Assembly (NCBI GenBank): GCA_030522415.1
Contig: CM060121.1
Location: forward strand, 18,300,642-18,364,641
Reading direction: 5' to 3'
Length of the DNA stretch: 64,000 nt
From: Channallabes apus
Taxonomy: Eukaryota; Chordata; Actinopteri; Siluriformes; Clariidae
Made by a program: the position numbers and the translations under genes. Shown in pieces: positions 21,804-33,215 of this stretch (position 1 is its first letter; the number at the start of each line of letters is the position of its first letter). Under the pieces are notes generated by a model. The model had not been told where the DNA came from and made no database searches. It saw only the letters and a program-made list of their open reading frames with translations.

Positions 21804-21998
21804 GGGCCAGGGGTAGCTCAGTGGTTAAGGCATTGGACTAAGGTTCGGATGATCCCAAGTTCAAACCCAACAACCACCAAGTTGCCACTGTTGGGCCCTT
21901 GAGCAAGGCCCTTAACCCTCAACTGCTCAGATGTATAATGAGATAAAAATGTAATAGTTGGATAAGAGCGTCTGCCAAATGCCTAAATGTAAATGTAC
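21804..21998 (+). repeat. tRNA-derived SINE
   Basis: It begins GGGCCAGGGGTAGCTCAGTG (tRNA-like A box), has a degenerate B box, the TTGAGCAAGGCCCTTAACCC block and a tail with AAGAGCGTCTGCCAAATGCC. It is the same family as the SINE at 11583-11783. Nothing else is seen from 22000 to 22720. Confidence 0.8.
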
Positions 21999-22721
21999 AT
22001 TACTCCATTACAAACAAATGTACAACTGATTACAGTAATGTACTACTTTGTAATGTATTACCCCAACACCACTTGCAGTTGTAAAAATTATATACCATTG
22101 AAACCAGATGGAAAGTAATTGTAGTACATATACAGACTGTTTTTGTTTAGAATGAGACCATTTTTCTATAATAAGTTTGATAAGAGATAAGTATTCTGAT
22201 ATTGGACAAATGTAGACCTACAGTGGTTTGTTATGGTCAAAATGTTTCATATCCATACAGTATTTAGGAACAATGGTTAATTATAGCACTGACCAGGGTT
22301 GCTTGAGCGTTAAATATTTTCTGAGCACAATTCCTTTTTCAGCTTTATATTTTAGACATGCATCCATCCACATACAACTATGTTTCTTTTAACTGGTATC
22401 AGAAATGCAAGCATTTCACTATACACTATACATATTTAGTACAAAATTTATAAATGGGTGTATTGGCTCCCAGTAGTCACTAACATTAATCAAGAATATT
22501 ATCATAAAACAACAGCAGCTACATTAATTGAACTCCATTTTAAGTATGAACATGGTCAAACAATCACAAATATTACTTGCTCAAAAGATTCACAAGATGC
22601 AATTGCAGCAATGTAAATGTCACACCCAAAGAACTGGGATTAGGCTCTTGGATGAATATCCTCTCAATGTTGAAAAATTGTTCATTCACCATCATTTGGC
22701 TTAGTGGTATTATCTCTGGCA

Positions 22722-23035
22722 GGCAGCACAGTGGCTTAGTGGTCGCTGTCGCCTTGCACCTTCAGGGTCCATGTTCGAGTACTCATTTGGAGTTTGCATA
22801 TTCTCCCTGTGCCTGGTGGGTTTCCTATGGGTACTCTGTTTTCCTCTGTAGTCCAAAGATATTCAGATTGGTGTTCCCAAATTTCCCGAAATGTCTTAAT
22901 GACATTAGTGTTGTATGTGTGTGCCCTGTGTGTATTAACACCCCTTCCACGGTGTTCCATGCCTCGTGCACTGAGTATACTCATATAGGCACCAGGCCTC
23001 CTGCAACCCTGTAAAAAGGATAAAGTTGTATAGAC
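22722..23035 (+). repeat. Dispersed teleost SINE-like repeat (GCAGCACAGTGGCTTAGTGG type)
   Basis: It opens with GGCAGCACAGTGGCTTAGTG, has the GTTTGCATATTCTCCCTGTG and TCCAAAGATATTCAGATT blocks, and ends with CACCAGGCCTCCTGCAACCC and a TAAAGT-type tail. Further copies lie at 57364-57690 and, reversed, at 25900-26055 and 58125-58370. Confidence 0.75.
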
Positions 23036-23383
23036 TGAGTGAGTACTGTAAGAGTTTTATTTTTATACTTCTCCCTAAACTTGTCAAACAAAGCCAAGTT
23101 TAAATTATGGGTCCATTCATCACATCTCTTTTCTTGTGTGTCATTGGTGTTAAAACACAGGACAGATGATAACTTATGGATGCAGCACAAGGTCTGTAAC
23201 AAGTTACAGTTTTAAATTGAATAAAATATGATGACGGATCTTCATGCTCTATCAGTGACCACAGATTACCTTGAACCAAATTGAACAATTTTTTTGTGCA
23301 ACAAATGCAATGAATTAGAATGTAGTGTTAATTATGTCTTTTCAAATATCTATTGTTTTTCTCTGTCCAGTCATGATTCCTAA

Positions 23384-24300
23384 AGTCAAGATTCAGTATA
23401 CAGGTTTATATATGAACTGACAGCAAAACGTGAAATGTCATCAGACATTTACTTGTTTTGGCAAATTATTAATCTCTGGCACACAGGGTGGTCTACAATA
23501 AAACATTTCATTTGAAAACATCTCATACAACCTTACTTAAACTTTAAACTTACCCTTTTTTATACTTCATGACATGTAACAGAGTTTCCAGCAAATATTG
23601 CCACACCATGACGGACCAAATCCCATGCTCCTTTCTGTCATGAAGGAAGACCGAAATGGGTGTATACAATTTGTCCGTCCTTTCCCTTTCTTTTCTTTTT
23701 GCATTTGTCTTACCAACTGAATAGGTTTCATGTCCCCCACCCCTTCCTGTAAATAGTGGGCAGCTTTTGAGTTTTGTTCTTGAAATGGAAACAATATACG
23801 TTTTTTTTTATGATTCAGATTACTCATATGATTCACATATGATACAACCAGTATTTTGTGTAAGAAATGTATTTTTGTTATTAGTTGTTAATTATTACTG
23901 TTAAAATGGTTACATCTGCAGTTTGGTCTTTTCTTCTGCTCATTACATCTGCTTTGGTCTTTTCTTCTGTTTGCTATATTTCCCATATGTTAACAGTAGA
24001 GCAGAATATAAACCTGTCTGTGGAAGAAACACTTCTTGATCCAAGGTATGTTCAGCTCAAGAAGGAAGATCAGGGGAGACATGTATATCATGATTCACGT
24101 CACCCCCTGTGTGCTGGGTTTATAGGTCAAAGCATGCCCTATAAACCCATAAGAACACCACTGACGACACCCATTCAAAACTTCATTGTTTTGTACTCAA
24201 CATGCATTTTTGTGTTACTGGTCTACTGTAGTTATAAAGCTCAGTACTCAAGAGGGCGATAAAGTTGTATTCGATTTTTAAAACCTTTTTAAATGTTTGA
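23384..24300 (+). repeat. Duplicated exon module A (terminal-exon part)
   Basis: This starts ATTCCTAAAGTCAAGATTCA and is closely similar to 24451 onward and 35450 onward, then to 40230-40500. It carries the terminal-exon copy at 23997. The similarity spans intron and exon, so this is genomic duplication rather than retrocopying. Confidence 0.75.
23997..24262 (+). CDS. Terminal-exon copy b (LSVEET exon)
   Basis: After the acceptor TATGTTAACAG, in phase 1, the frame reads VEQNINLSVEETLLDPRY and continues for 88 codons to TAA at 24262, with a hydrophobic stretch FIVLYSTCIFVLLVYC near the end that could span a membrane. V-x-x-x-L-S-V-E-E-T matches the terminal exons at 17045, 40328 and 44501. 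No middle exon stands directly before it, so it may be a silent duplicate. The hydrophobic run encoded before the acceptor is intron pyrimidine tract in my reading. Confidence 0.35.
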
Positions 24301-24439
24301 AATGCAAATCTGTATTACAGTGCTTTATAAAATCCATTTGGAATCACAGATTACTTTGAAGCAAAGCTAAATTATTATGCAACAAATGCAATGAATAAAA
24401 AGGTAGTATAAATAATCTTTTCAAATATCAGTTGTGATT

Positions 24440-25140
24440 TCACTGGCCATTCATGATTCCTGAAGTCAAGATGCAGTATACAGATTTATACATGAACTGA
24501 TGCAAAACGTGAAATGTCTTCAGACATTTGGATATTTTGGCAAATGATTATTCTCTGGCACACAAGGTGGTCTACAATAATAAAACATTTCATTTAAACC
24601 TTACTTTAACAGTTTTAAACTTCCATTTTCATTCCACGGAAATGAGTATGTAAATGTGCCTCTTCTTGACTTGCAAGTGACATGACATAGAAGATTTCTC
24701 GGTATTACTAGATAATGCTCCAGCTCCTGCTGTGCAAAAAGATGTCTTATATATTCTAATAAATTAGTTTGGGACAATTCAAATACAAAATTTAACTATT
24801 ATTTGATATTATTTTAGCTTGTTTTAAACATTTTGCATTTAATTGTTAGTGTGGTTTTTGCTGTTGTCTTTCCAACTGAATAGATTATATGATGTCCCTC
24901 CACCCTTCCTGTACATAAAGTGCATCACGGCAGCTTTTGGTTGCTGTTTTTTTTTTTTTTTTTTTAAATATGATTCACATTACTAAAATATATCACAATG
25001 GTTATATGAGCATACCCTCTGTACTTCTGAATTTCAACCAGCAAAATGTGTTTTTGTCTTTACAGAAGCCACTTGTCCCCAGCGAAATTGTGATGCTACT
25101 GTAACAGTGTTCAACTGCAGACCTTCATTAGGTAGGTATA
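24440..25140 (+). repeat. Duplicated exon module A' (middle-exon part)
   Basis: Its first 150 bases repeat module A. Its second half (TCGGTATTACTAGATAATGC, TCTAATAAATTAGTTTGGGA) matches the stretch before the exon at 40010 in module C, and it carries the middle-exon copy at 25066. Confidence 0.75.
25066..25131 (+). CDS. Middle-exon copy c (22 codons)
   Basis: A 66-bp phase 1-1 exon between TTTGTCTTTACAG and GTAGGT encoding EATCPQRNCDATVTVFNC then RPSL. Same length and phase as the copy at 40010 (DAPRPPRHCDATVRVFNY), with identical NCDATV/HCDATV core, so splice sites and frame are kept between copies. No LSVEET exon follows within the module, so its use is uncertain. Confidence 0.4.
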
Positions 25141-25159
25141 CTTAAGGAAACTTGCTGAT

Positions 25160-25375
25160 AGTTGAACGATTTAAAGAACAAGCAATGTCTGCCATCTTTT
25201 CACCTCGCTCCATTCTCTCAATTGTACTGCATTTGCTGAGGATGCATGCTGCACGCACACGACGATGTACGGCGGACATTTGATCTAACTTCTGCGATTT
25301 GAACATGCTTAAACGTATGTTTGTATCTTTGAAAGTTCATAACTCGATTGTTCATTTGTAGGGGGACTTACTGTA
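25160..25375. mobile_element. MITE fragment, same family as 20290-20610
   Basis: It shares TGTCTGCCATCTTTTCACCT and ACGATGTACGGCGGACAT blocks with 20470-20570 and ends TAGGGGGACTTACTGTATA, an intact terminus. From 25376 to 25899 nothing is recognised. Confidence 0.6.
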
Positions 25376-25899
25376 TAGCTGAGACTGATAACGTTGATGA
25401 CACGGCATTAAAAACAGCAGCCACTTCAGTGTTTAGGTACAGTCAGCTTTTATATTTGATTCAAATTATGCTGGAGTACAGGTGTACTTTGTATGGGCTC
25501 GTAGTGTAAAAGCACCCGTGTTGTTAAGTGTTTTTTCTTAATTCCTATTCCTGCCAGCTCTTCTTTGTACTTATAATGCATATGGTTACCCTCCAAAATG
25601 CATCCTATACAGCATAAAGTGAGTTGTTGAACCTTTGTTTTTTTTGTAATCATTTTTTTTGCCATAAAAAGAGAACAGAAAATTAATGCATTCAAAGAGC
25701 AGAATGGATTTTATATTAATATTGAATCTATTAGCTAACATTTCTACATTTTAAAATGTAAGTAAATAAGTGAAATAATAAGTAACTAATACTTCTACAT
25801 TGGTCACAATGTTTCTGTTACCTAAATTTATTAACCCATCACAATCCTTTAACCTGTTAAAAAAAATTACCTTTAGATTAGATAACACATCAATATATG

Positions 25900-26055
25900 T
25901 TCTATACGGCTTTATCCTGTATTCAGGGTTGCGGGGACCTGGAGCTTATCCCAGAAGCCTTGGGGCACGAGGCGGGGTACACCCTGGACAGGGTGCCAAT
26001 CCATCGCAGGGCACACTCATTCACACACTACGGGCAGTTTGGGAACGCCAATTAG
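25900..26055 (-). repeat. SINE-like repeat fragment (reverse)
   Basis: Reverse-complement relative of the 3' half of 22722-23035: GGAGCTTATCCCAGAAGCCT, CACCCTGGACAGGGTGCCAA, GGGAACGCCAATTAGCCTAA. From 26061 to 26718 I see nothing but AT-rich DNA. Confidence 0.75.
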
Positions 26056-26718
26056 CCTAATATTTCTGTAGTGAAAATGTTAAGTAATCCCAGGGAAAAT
26101 ATTCAGTTTTTCTTATGAATGTTTATTGGCTTATTTTAAAGTTGATTATCAAATCTGGCACATAACTGTTCATACCATTGCTTTTACTCACCGTTTTGAT
26201 TTAATTGGAGTTTTGACTATTTGAACCTCACTCTCACTCCTTTAAACACCACTGAGAAACATCCTGCTCCAGTCGTGCTTGCAAAACAGTTTCATCGTCA
26301 GACTCCGGCTTGAATTGATAGAAAAGATGACCTCAATTTTACCCTATGTATTGACAGATCTCCAGAGCCGTCATTCAGTTATGGTAATGGGCGTTTCGTT
26401 TTTTCAACACGCGCAGTAGCAATCATAAAGGACCGCGCCATCTGACCAATCACAGCAGTGAGGGCTCATGGAAAGGAGGGGTTTACACAGACTGATTCTT
26501 CGAACTGCTTCACACGAGTCATTTACGAATCATTTAGAAATGGGGTAAAATTAAATCTATTTTTGGAGAAAACTAAAGTGTTTTTTGACCTTGCATGTAA
26601 AACATGTAAACTTGTTTTAAGAGAATCATTAAGCAATATTAGCAACCTTTAAAATGGCATAATAGGGGCACTTTAAATTCTGTTTGCATGATGCTGTGAC
26701 AAAGTCTGGCTGGACATA

Positions 26719-28214
26719 CAGTGGTGTTCAAAATAATAGCAGTGTGTGGAAAAAAGTGAGTAAAGCTCCATTTCCATATAATAACTTTTTTAATTTAAAT
26801 CACATAAATGCATTGGACACCCTCCACATTCTATTCTGAAAAATGTGCTAAATGTATTATTAGTTTAATGTAAGTAAAGAAAAATTAATATTAGCCTGTT
26901 CAAAAAAATAGCAGGGTTAGGGTTTTAGGGTAACCCTCATCTTTACAAAATTATGAATTTACCGTTTAAACAAAAATGCTTGAAGTTTGATCTTTCTTGT
27001 GGATCTTTGAACTAATATTTAGTTGTATAACCATGGTTTCTGAGAACTGCTTCACGTCTGTGACAACTTTACTACATGCCACAATTCCTCTGCATTTCTT
27101 GGTTTTTGCCTCAGAAACAGCATATTTAATGTCAGCCCAAAAGTTTTCTATTGGGTTAAGGTCTGGGGATTGGGCTGGACACTCCATAACGTCAATCTTG
27201 TTGGTCTGGAACCAAGATGCTGCTCGCTTACTGGTGTGTTTGGGATCGTTGTCTTGTTGAAACACCCATTTCAAGGGCATTTCCTCTTTGGCATAAGGCA
27301 ACATGACCTCTTTAAGTATTCTGATGTACTCAAATTGATCCATGATCCCTGAAATGTGATAAATAGGCCCAACATCATAGTACGAGAAGCATCCCCATAT
27401 CATGATGTTTGTACCTCCATGCTTCACTGTCTTCACAGTGTACTGTGGCTTGAATTCAGTGTTTGGGGGTCACCTGACAAACCGTCTGCGGCCCCTAGAC
27501 CCAAAAAGAACAATCTTGCTTTCATCAGTCCACAAAATATTGCACCATTTCTCTTTAGGCCAGTCAATGTGATCTTTGGCAAACTGTAACACCTTCAGCA
27601 TGTCTTTTTTTTTTTTTTTTTTTTTTTTCCAACAATGGTACTTCTTGATGATAGCTTGACTTCACATAGCCGTCTTCTAATAGTAACAGTACTAACAGAT
27701 GTTAGTGAACTTTAGATGTTCTTTGAGTCAATTTTGTACCATTTGAATGGTAGTTTTCCGTTTTCTTCCACGTCTTTCTGCTTTTGGTCTCTATTTTAAA
27801 GCTTAAAAATGATTTCGTATGATTTTAGCAGAGCAGCTGATCATTTTCTGCACTTCTTTGTATGTTTTCCCATCTCCAATCAACTTTTTAATCAAAGTAC
27901 TCTGTTCTTCTGAACAATGTCTGGACGACCCATTTTACTCTGATTTTCAGAGAGAAATGCACAGGACAACCTTTTCTGCATTATCCTTAAATAAGGGGAA
28001 CTTGTTTGACACCTGTTTTTCACAGAATAATCTACATCTCTAATTGAACTCCACACTGCTATTTTTTTGAACAGACTAATATTTGTTTTTCTTCACTTAC
28101 ATTAAACTAATAATACATTTAGCACATTTTTCTTCACGTTGTGATTCAGAATAGAATGTGCAGGGTGCAATGTGCACTTTTTTCTACACACTGCTATTAT
28201 TTTGAACACCACTG
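26719..28214 (-). mobile_element. Tc1-like element, complete ends, broken gene
   Basis: Inverted ends CAGTGGTGTTCAAAATAATA and its complement (TATTATTTTGAACACCACTG) sit between TA dinucleotides at 26717-26718 and 28215-28216. The minus-strand transposase is damaged. The length of 1.5 kb is normal for the family. Confidence 0.85.
26966..27934 (-). pseudogene. Broken Tc1-like transposase
   Basis: The C-terminal half (26966-27436) is open and carries GGTNIMIWGCFSYYDVGP, FQQDNDPKHTS and SPDLNPIENFW, the second aspartate and the glutamate of the DD34E triad. Upstream, a start MGRPDIVQKNRV at about 27934 is followed by stops, and a poly-T run at 27607-27628 interrupts the middle. It cannot make full transposase. 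Confidence 0.8.
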
Positions 28215-28329
28215 TACATACATACAAACATGGACAGAATTTTTTTTTCTGAGACTTGTTTCATGTACTCCAATGTATGAAATATGAAGATGTATATATC
28301 TAGAGAGAGCTCAATGAATAGGTAGGAAG

Positions 28330-28477
28330 GGTGAGTAGGTCGGATGGGTCGGTGGAGAGGCCAAAATAGCGCCGGGATCTCTTGTATAGTGGAGTGTGGT
28401 TAGCACACGGATGCGTGGAGTGTGGCGAGAGAAGGCGTGGTTCCATTCCGTCCTCATTCCGTCCCGCGCGTGCTGCG
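28330..28477 (+). promoter_or_regulatory. Promoter/leader of small-protein gene B
   Basis: A CpG-containing stretch (GGCGTGGTTCC, CCGTCCCGCGCGTGCTGCG) immediately precedes the ATG at 28478. No TATA box is seen. The call rests on base composition and position. Confidence 0.35.
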
Positions 28478-28493
28478 ATGTCTACTTTACAAG
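28478..28493 (+). CDS. Small-protein gene B, exon 1
   Basis: The ATG opens MSTLQ and the exon ends one base later at CAAG|GTAAGA (phase 1), the same design as gene A exon 1 (7848-7866). It can splice in frame to 40010 or 41405, and also to 28863. The intron up to 40010 is 11.5 kb and full of transposons. Unrecognised family. Confidence 0.45.
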
Positions 28494-28862
28494 GTAAGAA
28501 GAACTTAACGAGTTTGTATTACCTGATATTTGTTTTCAATGCGATTTATTTAGATGTAATCATTTTACTGCATTGCTTTGAGTGCCTTTCATTAGTTATG
28601 GTATTTGGGTGATTAAGTGTCCTCAGTAAGAATACAAAATAAATACATCTGCGTCACGATCGATGCCTTTATTTAACGAGTTTACTCCTCGACGTCGATC
28701 TCTGTTCGGGGGTAAAACTTATTTCTTTAACGCAGGTCAGGTGACGCGCGCGTGTGATTTTGGGTGTTTTGTCGTTGTTCCGGGAAATTCGGTGTCCCTA
28801 GGCTTCCCCGGTCGCTGAGAGCCGGTGTTGCGGTGCTTTTTTGTGTGTGTGTATATTTGCAG

Positions 28863-29050
28863 ATAATTCAGACGTTTTAATCGAAGAAGGCTGGTTTGCT
28901 GGGCAAGTACTGACATCGCGACTACTGCTCGTTCACGTCCATGAACGAGGGGGAGGGGGTGAGCGGAGAGGAGAGCGGGTGACAGGGGGGGATGGGGGGG
29001 GGGGGTTGAGAGGAGAGCGGATGACGGAAGGGGGCGGGAGCGGAGAGTAA
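28863..29050 (+). CDS. Possible alternative exon of gene B
   Basis: After GTATATTTGCAG the frame, in phase 1 with exon 1, reads DNSDVLIEEGWFAGQ and continues through glycine/arginine-rich low-complexity codons to a TAA at 29048. The opening D-x-x-x-V-x-x-E-E loosely recalls the LSVEET exons. The G-rich second half makes chance openness likely. Confidence 0.2.
28945..29047 (+). repeat. G-rich low-complexity tract
   Basis: Runs of 5 to 11 guanines separated by short spacers (for example GATGGGGGGGGGGGTTGAG) near 28985-29010. It could form G-quadruplex DNA. From 29051 to 30239 I see only AT-rich intron. Confidence 0.6.
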
Positions 29051-30239
29051 AGTTCACCTCTCCCGAATGAAGCGGACAAGAAGGGGGCTAAATTATGTCT
29101 ACCTGACTTTCTTACAAATAACGCACATTTCATTCAAAAGATTATAAACACACACCAATAATTTGCACTTTTTTTCATTTATTTAATTGTGTGAAATGGC
29201 TAATAAAAATATATAATAAAAGCGATTATGATGTGGAGGTGAATTGGTTTAGTCTTGACTTCTGGTCGTGAGTGACAGCATTGGGGGAAATCTGTTGCTT
29301 GTCGATTATAAAGTAAACACAGCAATGGAAAGAAAAAGGCCAAAGCTGTCAGGGGCCCAATTTAGAAAAAAAAAGATGAGGAGAAATGAGCAAAAAATAA
29401 ATGTATGCAACAATGTTCTCTCTGTATGATTAAGGTATTCATGTCATCATGTTAATTAGTGGTATAACGTTAACTCTTAGGTTTGTTAGCCTTTTTGCTT
29501 ATGATGCTTGCTATGCTTACCTTGTTAAAAAACACACAAACACACACAATAAAAGCCTAATTTACAAACCATCAGGAGGGATGACCAGCCGGGAGGGAGT
29601 CTCGCCCAGGGAGCAATTCAGTGTAGAACCGCCACTGACTCCCTCAATATGAATTAGTTTGGTGGTCTATTCCATCCGTGTATTGAAATACGCCCCTCCC
29701 CCTCTTCACCTCTTCACTTTTAATTTACGGCGAGAGAGAGAGATATTGATCCTTTCTCGATACAGCGAATTTCTCAGAGCAAATTAATAATAATTTCCAT
29801 GAATGAAAAGCAAGAAGATGAAAAGGGGGAGCAGAAAGTTACGCGGAAATAAGAAAAAGCTTTAGAGGTAAATGCTGTGAAATGCTTAAAATGAACAGAT
29901 TCTGCCTATAACAGCGACAGGGACAGCGAGGCTGGATCCAGCAGCCCACCACATCCCACATCATAATACACTGGCTCATTAAAGTGGTGATTCAATTTTA
30001 AAACTACTTACTAGTATGAAAATATAACAATACAAAAACGTAAAAACTGAACATACATTGGGTCATATTTGTAAAATAAAGGAAAGAACAATAAGACAAA
30101 CTACATATAAAACTACATGTAAAGAAAATATTTTCAGTGTCCAGTAGCATCATCTTGATTCAGTGTAAGATATACCCCTCATCAGTGTAAGCTGCAAGTG
30201 CAGCAGGGTCAGTGATGATGAACCAGTGCCTGCTCATGA

Positions 30240-31289
30240 TGACCAATTTAGTCAGCCACCAATTGTGTAAGTTCTCCCACTTTGTTTGGGATAATTGTCA
30301 TGCTGAAAGACCCAACCACGTTTAAACTTCAATGCAGGTTACTGATGGTAGCCTTTGTTACTTTGGTCCCAGCTCTCTGCAGGTCATTCACTAGGTCCCC
30401 CCGTGTGGTTCTGGGATTTTTGCTCACAGTTCTTGTGATCATTTTTAGGGCAGTGGTGGCTCAGTCGGTTAAGGCTTTGGTTTACTGGGTTACTGATCGG
30501 AAGGTCGGGAGTTCGAACCCCAGCATCGCGAAGTTGCCACTGTTGAGCCCTTGAGCAAGGCCCTTAACCCTATCTGCTCCAGGGGCGCTGTAAGCTGGCT
30601 GACCCTGCGCTCTGACCCCAGTTTCCTAATTGGGATATGCGAAGAAGAAATTCTGTAAAAAATGCTGTAAAAAAAGTACATATGACAAATAATTAAATAT
30701 TCTTCTATTCATTTTGACGCCATGGGGTGAGATCTTGCGTGGAGCCCTAGATCGAGGGAGATTATCAGTTGTCTTGTCTGTCTTCGATTTTCTAATAATT
30801 ACTCCCACAGTTGATTTCTTCACACCAAGCTGCTTATCTATTGCAGATCTTCCCAGCCTGGTGCAGGTGTACAATTTTGTTTCTGGTGTCCTTTGACAGC
30901 TCTTTGGTCTTGGCCAAAGTGGAGTTTGGAGTGTGACTGTTTGAGGTTGTGGACAGGTGTCTTTTATACTGGTAACAGATGCCATTAATACAGATAACGA
31001 GTGGAGGACAGAGGAACCTCTTAAAGAAGTTGTTACAGGTCTGTGAGAGCCAGAAATCTTGCGTGTTTGTAGGTGACCAAATACTTATTTTACAGAGGAA
31101 TTTACCAATTACTGTAATTCATTAAAAATCCTACAATGTGATTATCTGGATTTTTTCCCTTATTTTGTTTCTCATAGTTGAGGTATACCTACAGTATGAT
31201 GAAAATTACAGACTTGACTTCTCTCATCTTTTTAAGTGGGAGAACTTGCACAATTGGTGGTTGACTAAATACTTTTTTGCCCCACTGTA
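30240..31289 (-). mobile_element. Degenerate Tc1-like element with internal deletion
   Basis: The right end (CTTTTTTGCCCCACTGTACA near 31270) and the transposase start on the minus strand (about 30750-30985, with TRLGRSAIDKQLGVKKSTVG and IIRKSK) mark a fish Tc1 family. The central and catalytic part is missing and a SINE is inserted at 30449. Confidence 0.7.
30449..30700 (+). repeat. tRNA-derived SINE (second family)
   Basis: It has clear RNA polymerase III boxes: GTGGCTCAGTCGGTTAAGGC (A box) and GGTCGGGAGTTCGAACCCC (B box) at 30457-30519. Then come the GAGCAAGGCCCTTAACCCTA block, a tail domain with GGATATGCGAAGAAGAAATT and an A-rich end. Confidence 0.85.
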
Positions 31290-31367
31290 CAGTATAACAT
31301 TTGTACTACAGATAACATTGTACCTAAGCCTTTTTGAACAGATAACTCCAACACACATCCATACAAT

Positions 31368-31370
<3 letters not shown>

Positions 31371-31463
<93 letters not shown>

Positions 31464-31510
31464 GTATGTATGTATGTATGTATGTATGTATGTATATGTA
31501 TGTATGTATA
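31371..31510. repeat. (TG)n(TA)n(TATG)n microsatellite
   Basis: TG repeats, then about 70 bases of TA, then TATG tetranucleotides, directly left of the intact Tc1 element; a TA run also lies on its right, so the element landed in TA-rich DNA. Confidence 0.95.
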
Positions 31511-31512
31511 TA

Positions 31513-33130
31513 CAGTGATGTGAAAAACTATTTGCCCCCTTCCTGAGATCTTATTCTTTTGCATGTTTGTCACACTTAAATGTTTCTGCTCATCAAAAAC
31601 CGTTAACTATTAGTCAAAGATAACATAATTGAACACAAAATGCAGTTTTTAAATGAAGGTTTACGTTATTAAGGGAGAAAAAAAAACTCCAAATCTACAT
31701 GGCCCTGTGTGAAAAAGTGATTGCCCCCCTTGTTAAAAAATAACTTAACTGTGGTTTATCACACCTGAGTTCAATTTCTGTAGTCACCCCCAGGCCTGAT
31801 TACTGCCACACCTGTTTCAATCAAGAAATCACTTAAATAGGAGCTACCTGACACAGAGAAGTAGACCAAAAGCACCTGAAAAGCTAGACATCATGCCAAG
31901 ATCCAAAGAAATTCAGGAACAAATGAGAACAAAAGTAATTGAGATCTATCAGTCTGGTAAAGGTTATAAAGCCATTTCTAAAGCTTTGGGACTCCAGCGA
32001 TCCACAGTGAGAGCCATTATCCACAAATGGCAAAAACATGGAACAGTGGTGAACCTTCCCAGGAGTGGCCGGCTGACCAAAATTACCCCAAGAGCGCAGA
32101 GACAACTCATCCGAGAGGCCACAAAAGACCCCAGGACAACATCTAAAGAACTGCAGGCCTCACTTGCCTCAATTAAGGTCAGTGTTCACGACTCCACTAT
32201 AAGAAAGAGACTGGGCAAAAAAGGCCTGCATGGCAAATTTCCAAGGCGCAAACCACTTTTAAGCAAAAAGAACATTAAGGCTCGTCTCAATTTTGCTAAA
32301 AAACATCTCAATGATTGCCAAGACTTTTGGGAAAATACCTTGTGGACCGACGAGACAAAAGTTGAACTTTTTGGAAGGTGCGTGTCCCGTTACATCTGGC
32401 GTAAAAGTAACACAGCATTTCAGAAAAAGAACATCATACCAACAGTAAAATATGGTGGTGGTAGTGTGATGGTCTGGGGTTGTTTTGCTGCTTCAGGACC
32501 TGGAAGGCTTGCTGTGATAGATGGAACCATGAATTCTACTGTCTACCAAAAAATCCTGAAGGAGAATGTCCGGCCATCTGTTCGTCAACTCAAGCTGAAG
32601 CGATCTTGGGTCCTGCAGCAGGACAATGACCCAAAACACAGCAGCAAATCCACCTCTGAATGGCTGAAGAAAAACAAAATGAAGACTTTGGAGTGGCCTA
32701 GTCAAAGTCCTGACCTGAATCCTATTGAGATGTTGTGGCATGACCTTAAAAAGGCGGTTCATGCTAGAAAACCCTCAAATAAAGCTGAATTACAACAATT
32801 CTGCAAAGATGAGTGGGCCAGAATTCCTCCAGAGCGCTGTAAAAGACTCGTTGCAAGTTATCGCAAACGCTTGATTGCAGTTATTGCTGCTAAGGGTGGC
32901 CCAACCAGTTATTAGGTTCAGGGGGCAATTACTTTTTCACACAGGGCCATGTAGGTTTGGATTTTTTTTCTCCCTAAATAATAAAACCCCTCATTTAAAA
33001 ACTGCATTTTGTGTTTACTTGTGTTATCTTTGACTAATAGTTAAATGTGTTTGATGATCAGAAACATTTTGTGTGACAAACATGCAAAAGAATAAGAAAT
33101 CAGGAGGGGGGCAAATAGTTTTTCACACCA

Positions 33131-33133
<3 letters not shown>
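31513..33133 (+). mobile_element. Complete Tc1-like element with IR/DR ends
   Basis: 1621 bp between TA dinucleotides (31511-31512 and 33134-33135). The ends are inverted repeats of about 210 bp. Each repeat carries an outer motif (CAGTGATGTGAAAAACTATT, TGCCCCC) and an inner one (TGTGTGAAAAAGTGATTGCC), the double direct-repeat layout of Sleeping Beauty. The transposase is intact, so the element may still move. Confidence 0.9.
31893..32915 (+). CDS. Intact Tc1-like DD34E transposase, 340 aa
   Basis: Cut-and-paste transposase that excises the element and inserts it at TA. Residues 1-110 form the paired-like DNA-binding domain (KVIEIYQSGKGYKAISKALG; GRLTKITPRAQRQLI). The catalytic domain shows the first aspartate in LWTDETKVELFG, the GGGSVMVWGCF glycine-rich box, the second aspartate in LQQDNDPKHSS and the glutamate in SPDLNPIEMLW. 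Exactly 34 residues separate the last two. The length equals the family norm of 340 and there are no stops. The start is the first ATG after the leader. No frame damage is visible, unusual among old genomic copies. Confidence 0.93.
   Translation: MPRSKEIQEQMRTKVIEIYQSGKGYKAISKALGLQRSTVRAIIHKWQKHGTVVNLPRSGRLTKITPRAQRQLIREATKDPRTTSKELQASLASIKVSVHDSTIRKRLGKKGLHGKFPRRKPLLSKKNIKARLNFAKKHLNDCQDFWENTLWTDETKVELFGRCVSRYIWRKSNTAFQKKNIIPTVKYGGGSVMVWGCFAASGPGRLAVIDGTMNSTVYQKILKENVRPSVRQLKLKRSWVLQQDNDPKHSSKSTSEWLKKNKMKTLEWPSQSPDLNPIEMLWHDLKKAVHARKPSNKAELQQFCKDEWARIPPERCKRLVASYRKRLIAVIAAKGGPTSY

Positions 33134-33192
<59 letters not shown>
33134..33192. repeat. (TA)n microsatellite
   Basis: A TA run between the intact Tc1 element and the next Tc1 fragment. 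Confidence 0.95.
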
Positions 33193-33194
<2 letters not shown>

Positions 33195-33215
33195 GGTGTG
33201 TGTGTATATATATCT

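Noticed and set aside
23885..23996. Signal-peptide-like start (hydrophobic run after MVTSAVWS) before the LSVEET exon
   Set aside because: This stretch corresponds to intron and pyrimidine tract before the acceptor in the other modules; hydrophobic codons arise from T-rich DNA.
30454..30525. tRNA-like sequence with good A and B boxes
   Set aside because: It is the head of a SINE: the sequence continues into the SINE body and tail and does not fold into a full tRNA with an acceptor stem.
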